Source: Spirochaetota bacterium (GTDB taxonomy: Bacteria > Spirochaetota > UBA4802 > JAFGJZ01). Taken from it: DNA of 10,965 nucleotides. Positions 6,440 to 10,965 of this stretch are shown here, one piece after another (within the stretch, counting starts at the first letter, position 1; each line of letters opens with the position of its first letter). The notes beneath the pieces are model-generated. The model was given only the letters and a program-made list of their open reading frames with translations, was not told the DNA's origin and ran no database searches. The DNA lies in assembly GCA_023396665.1 (NCBI GenBank), contig JAEWVL010000052.1, positions 1 through 10,965 of the forward strand, in the 5' to 3' direction. Position numbers and translations under genes: made by a program.

Positions 6440-6877
6440 ATGATAGAGATTCGGGAAATCGCATCTGATGATATTGCAACAATCATGTATATCCGCAGCC
6501 ATACTCGGCAGAATTCGCTTTCACTTTCAGAGATGAAAGAAACGGGAATCACTGCGGAATACTTAGAAGATAAACTTGCCACAACACACAAGGGCTGGCT
6601 TGCAAGGTGTAATGGGACAGAAAGCGGTTATATAATAGCCGATCTTGCATTCTCCGAAATATGGGTGCTGGCTGTACTGGCGCAATATGAAGGCTGCGGG
6701 ATAGGACGTACGCTGCTTGACAGAGCGTCATCCTATCTGTTTCATAGCGGGAAACAACGCATATCGCTGGAAACGCCCGCAGATCAATCGCTGCGGGCGC
6801 ATAAACTGTACAAAGCCGCCGGTTGGACGGTAATTGAGAAATATGAGGATAGCTGGTTATACACACTTGAAAAATAA
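6440..6877 (+). CDS. GNAT-family N-acetyltransferase (145 aa)
   Basis: The start is clear: AGGAGGT at 6426-6432 is a full Shine-Dalgarno 7 nt before the ATG. Length and layout are those of a single GNAT domain. The N-terminal IEIREIASDDIATIMYIRS is strand 1 and helix 1, IWVLAVLAQYEGCGIGRTLL (74-93) is strand 4 plus the acetyl-CoA pyrophosphate loop (Q82-x-x-G85-x-G87), and RISLETPADQSLRAHKLYKA (107-126), leading to AGWTVIEKYEDSWLYTLEK, is motif B with the C-terminal strands. It should transfer an acetyl group from acetyl-CoA to an amine or a protein N-terminus. The acceptor cannot be read from sequence, though the RimI-like ending (AHKLYKAAGW) is shared with many small-molecule and protein acetyltransferases. 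It is a single-gene unit, convergent with the membrane-TPR gene 90 bp away. Confidence 0.88.
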   Translation: MIEIREIASDDIATIMYIRSHTRQNSLSLSEMKETGITAEYLEDKLATTHKGWLARCNGTESGYIIADLAFSEIWVLAVLAQYEGCGIGRTLLDRASSYLFHSGKQRISLETPADQSLRAHKLYKAAGWTVIEKYEDSWLYTLEK

Positions 6878-6967
6878 GTATTAATGAATGCGTAACTATT
6901 CGGCATACATATACTGTTATGGTATTATGCCCGCAACAGGACCAGTGCAAAAATTTTCACTACGGAT

Positions 6968-8239
6968 TTACAGTATTGTCGAAAGCACTTTTTTCATGAA
7001 TTCTTTTTCCTCTGACCTGTTCGCACAGAGTTTTTTTGCCTCCTTTAAATTGATCAAAGTATTGTGGTAATCACCAAGGGTATTATACAGATATGCGAGA
7101 TCCATATGTATGATATACTTTTCCATTCTTCCCGATGTACGTGTAAGATTATCAAGTGATTTGTTGATTGCCGATTCATACTCTAACCTTGTTTTATCGT
7201 TATCCCCCATGTAGTTATAAACAGTAGCGAGAAAAATATGACGGTCAACTTCCTGTTCTTTTGAGACAGATTTCTGTTTTTCCACCGCTATTGTTCTTTC
7301 AAACTGTTCGATAGCCGCATCATTATCGTTCTTCGTCTCTATCAGGTAAACGGCATAAGCGTAGCGAATTCCGGTTTCATTGTTAAGGATAAGCCGTTTG
7401 TGATGCAACATATAGGTGTACAATCTGTCCGAATTTTGCAGTGGACCCGTTGTCGGGTAGTAACGCGAGGCCAATTGAATTCCTCTTCGTACCAGATCAT
7501 TGTCGTTCGGGAAATAAACGGCGAGCATAATTGATATAAGTGTTACAAGTCCCAGAACTGAGACAAATGGTCTGAAAAAAACCGCTTCTTTTTTTCTTGA
7601 AATCTGACTGTCCATGGCGAACGAGACGGCAAAACCGATAAAGGCAATTGCAAAATAGCTTTCCTTTATTTCATCAATAACCGGTAACAGACGAATAATG
7701 ATATGGAAAAACATAGGTACCGCAAAAAGCGGTGTGACTGTCGATTGAACAATCGGCACATCGAACTGTTTTACCAGATTTCGTATCAGTTCATTTTTGC
7801 GAATAAGAACCGGAAGCAGAAAGACCCATAGAATGATCGCCCAGGTCAGGGCAATATTGAGATTTGCCACGAAAGAGAGATTATGAAAATTGAATTCTCT
7901 TTGTGCATTGACAAGATACATGTTTTCTGGTGTCTCAAAACCGAATATTCGCTGGCCGTAACTAATCTCCTCGAGCCCCATAAAAATAAAAAATAACGCG
8001 ATAAGAACGGTAAAAATTTTACTCTTATTTCTGTTTTGCACAAGAGCAAACACCATTACAGCAGCTGCAATCAAGTATCCGATTGCGGTTACATTCTCGC
8101 CAACAGAATCTTCAAAAATGAGGTGAAGATAAGCAACCGGGAAAAAGTAATACAAGACGAAGGGGATGATGAGCAATATCACTGCGATGGATGAATTGAT
8201 TATAAAAGCCCTGTTTCTTATAAGCGATGAATTCTTCAT
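6968..8239 (-). CDS. Seven-helix membrane protein with C-terminal tetratricopeptide repeats
   Basis: The 423-residue protein has hydrophobic segments at about 12-34, 50-68, 75-90, 125-146, 166-188, 194-210 and 222-243, giving seven membrane helices. A soluble C-terminal part follows with TPR-like helix pairs at about 292-321 (YAVYLIETKNDNDAAIEQF), 334-361 (FLATVYNYMGDNDKTRLEYE) and 377-405 (DLAYLYNTLGDYHNTLINLK). The loop after helix 3 carries EEISYGQRIFGFETPE (90-105) and NAQREFNFHN (111-120). I recall this E-E-I-S-x-G-Q-R / N-x-Q-x-E-x-N-x-H-N pair from a widespread uncharacterised membrane family, and its polar character suggests a catalytic or ligand site facing the membrane surface. No function is known to me. 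The TPRs suggest protein-protein contact. AGGG lies about 8 nt before the ATG. It is a single-gene unit with no strong terminator. Confidence 0.78.
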   Translation of the reverse strand: MKNSSLIRNRAFIINSSIAVILLIIPFVLYYFFPVAYLHLIFEDSVGENVTAIGYLIAAAVMVFALVQNRNKSKIFTVLIALFFIFMGLEEISYGQRIFGFETPENMYLVNAQREFNFHNLSFVANLNIALTWAIILWVFLLPVLIRKNELIRNLVKQFDVPIVQSTVTPLFAVPMFFHIIIRLLPVIDEIKESYFAIAFIGFAVSFAMDSQISRKKEAVFFRPFVSVLGLVTLISIMLAVYFPNDNDLVRRGIQLASRYYPTTGPLQNSDRLYTYMLHHKRLILNNETGIRYAYAVYLIETKNDNDAAIEQFERTIAVEKQKSVSKEQEVDRHIFLATVYNYMGDNDKTRLEYESAINKSLDNLTRTSGRMEKYIIHMDLAYLYNTLGDYHNTLINLKEAKKLCANRSEEKEFMKKVLSTIL

Positions 8240-8391
8240 GAGGCAACCCTGTTTTTACTTTTATTGTACAAAGATGTTGAAAAACGTTATCAGATTATTC
8301 TATTTGTTTGCAAAGCACTTTTTTGCTTTCGGGTAGCGGTATCCCCCCGAATCTTCACCTTGATGCGGGACACCGACTCAATACATGGTGA

Positions 8392-8428
8392 TGTCTGTCG
8401 GCTCAGATTACTAATAAGTCGACAGATA
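8392..8428. repeat. 12-bp-stem inverted repeat just upstream of a TTGACA box
   Basis: Positions 8392-8403 (core TCTGTCG) pair with 8417-8428 (core CGACAGA). The stem is 12 bp including two G-U pairs, with a 13-nt loop. It has no T-run on either side, so an operator or mRNA structure is more likely than a terminator. It ends 7 bp before TTGACA. Confidence 0.5.
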
Positions 8429-8435
8429 AAATATA

Positions 8436-8468
8436 TTGACAAAAGTAATAACAGGAAATCTCTAAAAT
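8436..8468 (+). promoter_or_regulatory. Candidate promoter of the lipoprotein gene
   Basis: TTGACA at 8436-8441 is a perfect -35. The nearest good -10, TAAAAT at 8463-8468, is 21 bp away, longer than the usual 16-18, so the promoter is weak, needs an activator or is mis-assigned. Confidence 0.35.
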
Positions 8469-8558
8469 AATCTTTGCAACCAGAACCTCGAATAACTCCG
8501 TTGATATATGAGGTAAATCATTTCGTGTTGCATTTATTCGAGGTTCCCGATAAAGATT
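8468..8558. repeat. Copy 2 of the intergenic inverted-arm element, with near-perfect hairpin arms
   Basis: GAACCTCGAATAA (8483-8495) and TTATTCGAGGTTC (8534-8546) are perfect 13-bp inverted arms separated by 38 nt. Outside them AATCTTT (8469-8475) pairs with AAAGATT (8552-8558), so a long two-part stem can form. Spacer length, arm sequence and the TCCGnTGA and TGTTG blocks in the spacer match copy 1 at 6113-6193. It ends about 40 bp before the lipoprotein start codon, within the probable 5' leader. Confidence 0.65.
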
Positions 8559-8597
8559 TTCGATACTAATTAGCAATTTATCAGGAGATGCAAGTGT

Positions 8598-9026
8598 ATG
8601 ATGATACCTCGACGGATCACAATCGCTATATATGTTTTGTTGATTTTCTCATTTCTGTCGGGATGCGATGGTAATCTGAAAAACTACCTTCACAAGAATG
8701 CGAACAGGGTTGTTATCACCTTTAACAACTCTTCTGTTTCCTCTATTACAGCAGAGCCGTTAACCAAAACACTCGAAATCAAAGACATGAATACGATTGC
8801 AATTCTGATTGACGGTATTTCAGATTCTTCGGCCCCGTTTTACAAATGCGGTTATGATGGTTGTATTTTTTATTATAATGGTTCGAATGAACTGCTGCCT
8901 GATGGCATACAATTCAATGTGTCACCTGAGTGTCCGCATCTGACCTACTCATACGGAAACCGTTTTTTTTCACGTAAAATTTCGAAAGAAGCAATCGATT
9001 ATTTACAAAAAACGATCGAGAGATAA
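8598..9026 (+). CDS. Small lipoprotein of unknown function (142 aa)
   Basis: AGGAGA at 8583-8588 lies 9 nt before ATG 8598 (a second ATG follows at once at 8601). The N-terminus MMIPRRITIAIYVLLIFSF plus LSGC is a lipoprotein signal peptide with Arg pair, hydrophobic core and lipobox (Cys23), so the mature 120-residue protein should be membrane-anchored and exported. The mature part is rich in beta-strand-like segments: RVVITFNNSSVSSITA, TLEIKDMNTIAILIDGI, CIFYYNG and HLTYSYGNRFFSRKI. It has three further cysteines (CGYDGC and ECPH) that could form disulphides. The C-terminus is a short helix (ISKEAIDYLQKTIER). I do not recognise the family. Its leader contains the repeated hairpin element, and an intrinsic terminator follows at 9069-9093, so it is probably transcribed alone, possibly with read-through into the GNAT-C39 operon. 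Confidence 0.72.
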   Translation: MMIPRRITIAIYVLLIFSFLSGCDGNLKNYLHKNANRVVITFNNSSVSSITAEPLTKTLEIKDMNTIAILIDGISDSSAPFYKCGYDGCIFYYNGSNELLPDGIQFNVSPECPHLTYSYGNRFFSRKISKEAIDYLQKTIER

Positions 9027-9031
9027 TTTTT

Positions 9032-9105
9032 GATAAGCAGTAAATTTCGCTTGTCAGTCCCGCGTTTCCAGGGGCTTTGTTCCCTGTTTTTTTGCGGATA
9101 AGGTT
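9032..9105 (+). promoter_or_regulatory. Attenuator-like leader before the GNAT-C39 / RLAN / ATP-grasp operon
   Basis: Three hairpins can be drawn between the lipoprotein stop and ATG 9106. P1 is GATAAGC (9032-9038) with GCTTGTC (9049-9055), one G-U pair. An alternative stem is AGTCCC (9056-9061) with GGGGCT (9071-9076). The terminator stem is 9069-9074/9081-9086. The second and third use the same G-run, so only one can form. P1 abuts the second stem directly, which would allow stacking. No promoter was found inside this 79-bp gap. The regulatory reading is inference; the pairings are seen. Confidence 0.4.
9069..9093 (+). terminator. Intrinsic terminator between lipoprotein gene and GNAT-C39 gene
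   Basis: CAGGGG (9069-9074) pairs with TCCCTG (9081-9086; the innermost pair is G-U) around a 6-nt loop, followed at once by seven T (9087-9093). The downstream start codon is only 12 nt further on, and its ribosome-binding bases (GCGGATAAGG) come directly after the T-run. Confidence 0.75.
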
Positions 9106-10212
9106 ATGACAATACGAAAAGCGCTACAGACCGACATTTCGTCGCTGGTAGAACTGGAAAAGAGATGTTTTCGGGGAGATGCCCTGGATCGAAGGGCTTT
9201 CCGCCGTCTCGCAACACGCGCACATGCACTGACACTTGTTGCCGAGATCGACTCATCCATTGTCGCGTACGTAACGCTGCTTTTTCGCAAAACCACTTCA
9301 ATAGCGCGACTTTACAGTATTGCCGTTGAATCAAGTTACAGAAAAGCCGGCATTGCCAGAAAGCTAATTTACGAAGCCGAAAAATACGCTCTCGCCAATC
9401 ATGCGATTGTTATGCGACTGGAAATACGTACCGACAATCACGCATCGCTCAATCTCTTTCATTCACTGGGTTACAGGGATTTCGGTCGCTACCTGTCATA
9501 TTACGACGACGGACAAAACGCGATTCGCCTGCAAAAACACCTTCGTCCCTTGGAGCCAGAGAATCTCAGATCTGTACCCTACTATCGGCAAACCTTGAAT
9601 TTTACCTGCGGTCCGGCATCCTTGATCATGGCGATGCGTGCGCTCGACAGCGACTATGATGGAACCAATCGAAGAGAAGAACTACGAATCTGGCGCGAGG
9701 CGACGACGATTTTCATGACTTCAGGTTTCGGCGGCTGTGGACCTCACGGTCTTGCGCTTGCTGCAAAGCGACGCGGATTTTCCGTTGAAGTGTTCATCTA
9801 TCCCGAATCTATTCTATTTATCGATTCGGTGCGCAATAGTGAAAAAAAGGATGTTATCGAGCTCGTACAACAGGATTTTGAGGATGAATTGCGTGAAAAC
9901 CGGGTACCGGTACTGGTGCACAATTTCACCTTTTCGGAAATCGAGGATGCTATACGACAGGGGGGGATTGCGGTAATTCTTACAACGGTGTGGTATCTGA
10001 CCAGCGAAAAGACTCCGCACTGGGTGACCGTCACCGGTTATGATTCTGATTTTGTCTGGTATCATGACCCCTTCGTTGACACAGAGATGAACATATCACC
10101 GGAAGAATGCATGCATATTCCAATGCCACGTAATGATTTTGAACGTATGTGCCGCTACGGCAGAAGCGGTCAAAAAGCTTTGTTAATTCTGTACCCGAAG
10201 GTGAAATCATGA
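9106..10212 (+). CDS. Fused GNAT acetyltransferase / peptidase C39-like (papain-fold) protein
   Basis: The 368-residue protein has two domains. Residues 1-145 form a GNAT: MTIRKALQTDISSLVELEKR opens it, LYSIAVESSYRKAGIARKLI (69-88) carries the acetyl-CoA loop R79-x-x-G82-x-A84, and ASLNLFHSLGYRDFGRYL (113-130) is motif B. Residues 155-366 form a C39/papain-fold domain: PYYRQTLNFTCGPASLIMAM holds the probable oxyanion Gln162 and catalytic Cys168, PHWVTVTGYD holds His305, and YHDP holds Asp321, a complete triad. GGCGPHGLALAAKRRGF (209-225) lies between. Bacteriocin-processing C39 domains cleave double-glycine leaders, but this one lacks an ABC transporter and acts presumably in the cytoplasm. 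The stop overlaps the next start (ATGA), so translation is coupled to the RLAN gene. As I recall, this fusion beside RLAN/RimK genes is a recurrent neighbourhood. A GCGGA sits 7 nt before the ATG. Confidence 0.9.
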   Translation: MTIRKALQTDISSLVELEKRCFRGDALDRRAFRRLATRAHALTLVAEIDSSIVAYVTLLFRKTTSIARLYSIAVESSYRKAGIARKLIYEAEKYALANHAIVMRLEIRTDNHASLNLFHSLGYRDFGRYLSYYDDGQNAIRLQKHLRPLEPENLRSVPYYRQTLNFTCGPASLIMAMRALDSDYDGTNRREELRIWREATTIFMTSGFGGCGPHGLALAAKRRGFSVEVFIYPESILFIDSVRNSEKKDVIELVQQDFEDELRENRVPVLVHNFTFSEIEDAIRQGGIAVILTTVWYLTSEKTPHWVTVTGYDSDFVWYHDPFVDTEMNISPEECMHIPMPRNDFERMCRYGRSGQKALLILYPKVKS

Positions 10213-10754
10213 ACGAACAGTTTATTGTTCTTGAAGATATGAAAGACTGGAAACCCTACTATCCATCCGACCGGATCATTTCAGCCAATGAATATCTGAT
10301 GTCTTCGGGTAAAGAAACAGTCGGCAATATGCACGTTATCAACCTCTGTCGCAGTTACGGATACCTTGATCTCGGATGGTATGTATCATTGCTTGCAGAA
10401 TCACGGCGACACAAGGTTATACCCGACACTTCGGCAATTTTAAATATCTCGAAACGAAGTATTTATTCACTGGAACTTGACGATCTGAATGACACCGTAG
10501 ATCGAATATTGAAATCGGAACATGAAAAGCATCAGGACGGGGGATCTGACTTTAAAACGTTTTCGGTCCGCTTTTTTTTCGGTCAGACCGATCTTGCGGC
10601 TTTTTCATCACTCGCCCGGCAGATGTACGATATGTTCGCGATTCCTATACTCGAAGTTGAATTCAAAAAACGAGATAAATGGATCATCGAAAAAATATCT
10701 CCTGTGCCGCTCAGGTCGCTTCTTCCATTCGAAGAAGATCAGTTTGTGAAATAA
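10209..10754 (+). CDS. RLAN-domain protein (RimK-like ATP-grasp N-terminal domain), separated from its ATP-grasp by an in-frame TAA
   Basis: The ATG at 10209 overlaps the upstream stop as ATGA, giving 181 residues. The product matches the RLAN domain that precedes the ATP-grasp in 'RimK family' proteins: FIVLEDMKDWKPYYPSDRI (5-23), NLCRSYGYLDLGWYVSLLAE (45-64), SRRHKVIP (65-72), RSIYSLELDDL (83-93) and FGQTDLAAFSSLARQMYDMF (124-143), followed by ILEVEFKKRDKWIIEKISP (147-165). In the family as I recall it the chain then runs on (DRFxEALxxFxxxxW...) into the ATP-grasp. Here the frame ends EEDQFVK-TAA and resumes in the same frame, in the next codon, as LQKFTSQIW. By that comparison the TAA occupies exactly one residue position. 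RLAN is thought to assist substrate recognition or folding of the ligase; a split two-chain enzyme or a nonsense-mutated gene are the alternatives. Confidence 0.82.
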   Translation: MNEQFIVLEDMKDWKPYYPSDRIISANEYLMSSGKETVGNMHVINLCRSYGYLDLGWYVSLLAESRRHKVIPDTSAILNISKRSIYSLELDDLNDTVDRILKSEHEKHQDGGSDFKTFSVRFFFGQTDLAAFSSLARQMYDMFAIPILEVEFKKRDKWIIEKISPVPLRSLLPFEEDQFVK

Positions 10755-10965
10755 TTGCAGAAATTCACCAGTCAGATATGGCATTCACGCAAAAGACGTC
10801 AGCTCTCACGTTATGATTTCGCAATACTGCATGATCCTGATAACCCATATCCCCCCTCTGGTAAGCGTGCCCTGCAGAAATTCGTAAAAGTGGGCCGCGA
10901 CCTCGGAATACAGGTTGATCTGATAAAAAAAGCTGATCTGTCACGTCTTGCTGAGTATGACGCAC
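10755..10965 (+). CDS. RimK-like ATP-grasp ligase, N-terminal part, runs off the right edge
   Basis: The reading frame directly after the RLAN stop translates as LQKFTSQIWHSRKRRQLSRY, then DFAILHDPDNPYPPSGKRAL, QKFVKVGRDLGIQVDLIKKA and DLSRLAEYDA up to the window end. The stretch RYDFAILHDPDNPYPPSGKRAL corresponds to the start of the pre-ATP-grasp region of RLAN-RimK proteins (RYDLAILHDP...LPPSDKKAL...), and LAEYDA should continue into the 'LFIRETT' strand beyond the edge. The only usable start codon seen is TTG 10755, immediately after TAA. No ATG occurs in this frame up to the edge, and GTG (VKVG) falls inside the conserved region. Such ligases join an amino acid or peptide to a carboxylate through an acyl-phosphate intermediate; the catalytic core itself lies outside the window. 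If the TAA is real, expression needs re-initiation at TTG or read-through. Confidence 0.75.
   Translation, partial: MQKFTSQIWHSRKRRQLSRYDFAILHDPDNPYPPSGKRALQKFVKVGRDLGIQVDLIKKADLSRLAEYDA

Larger units (their letters stand above)
8240..8597. other. Divergent intergenic region (TPR gene minus, lipoprotein gene plus)
   Basis: No gene with coding character is visible in 358 bp. It holds, in order, a short AAAGCA/TGCTTT hairpin (8312-8329), a 12-bp-stem hairpin (8392-8428), a candidate -35 TTGACA (8436-8441) and copy 2 of the repeated element (8468-8558), which would lie in the lipoprotein gene's 5' leader. Confidence 0.45.

Noticed and set aside
6905..6936. GGCATA/TATGCC hairpin between the convergent GNAT and TPR genes as terminator
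   Set aside because: The stem is AT-rich with a bulge and there is no T-run on either strand.
8264..8470. 68-codon plus-strand open frame in the intergenic region
   Set aside because: No ribosome-binding site, no recognisable motif, biased composition, and it overlaps the hairpin and promoter-like sequences.
6113..8558. The repeated inverted-arm element as integron attC sites
   Set aside because: No RYYYAAC / GTTRRRY core sites flank the arms, no integrase is in the window, and the genes between are not in cassette arrangement.
10765..10965. Minus-strand open frame at the right edge
   Set aside because: It is the shadow of the plus-strand ATP-grasp frame, whose translation matches a known family; the minus product matches nothing I recognise.
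1..10965. CRISPR array, tRNA, rRNA, insertion sequence or phage genes
   Set aside because: No regularly spaced repeats, cloverleaf-like segments, transposase or integrase frames were seen. The XRE genes alone do not make a prophage.
1..10965. TAA reassignment to sense in this organism
   Set aside because: Several genes here (NYN, the four-helix membrane protein, membrane-TPR, both GNAT proteins' neighbours) end at the expected family length or next to terminators with TAA, so TAA works as stop.

Overview
This 10,965-base window looks like a bacterial chromosome segment of moderate to low GC, densely coded but with several AT-rich intergenic stretches. The organism is probably Gram-negative (two lipobox lipoproteins, several inner-membrane proteins). 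A spirochaete-like lineage is plausible because of the TmpC/PnrA-type lipoprotein and the HisKA_2/receiver style of signalling proteins. That placement is inference; no rRNA or marker gene is present.

Layout. (1) 3-923: 3' part of a DRE-TIM/HMGL-like aldolase whose start lies off the left edge. (2) 1102-1794: NYN-domain nuclease-like protein ending in a terminator-like hairpin. (3) 2055-2797: two paralogous XRE regulators placed tail-to-tail with 8 bp between their stops and with similar bases just before each start codon. (4) 2798-3229: AT-rich intergenic DNA with a palindrome. (5) 3230-4299: a truncated receiver-domain remnant, then a membrane HisKA_2 protein whose ATP-binding half appears to have lost its motifs. 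(6) 4401-4916: small four-helix membrane protein. (7) 4978-5997, minus: BMP-family nucleoside-binding lipoprotein with a strong terminator. (8) 6440-6877: GNAT acetyltransferase. (9) 6968-8239, minus: seven-helix membrane protein with C-terminal TPRs. (10) 8598-9026: small unknown lipoprotein followed by an intrinsic terminator. (11) 9106 to the right edge: an operon of a GNAT/C39-peptidase fusion, a RLAN-domain protein and the start of a RimK-like ATP-grasp ligase.

The most coherent system is the last operon. The GNAT-C39 gene overlaps the RLAN gene by ATGA, and the RLAN reading frame continues into the ATP-grasp in the same frame with only a TAA between them. In the family as I recall it, RLAN and ATP-grasp form one protein, so this is a precise one-codon interruption or split. 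The operon start is preceded by a terminator that overlaps a competing hairpin, an arrangement that looks like an attenuator.

The second non-obvious signal is an 81-nt intergenic element present twice (6113-6193 and 8468-8548). It can be aligned without gaps, and both copies have inverted arms separated by exactly 38 nt. The rest of the window is a mixture of unrelated housekeeping and accessory genes with mostly single-gene transcription units.
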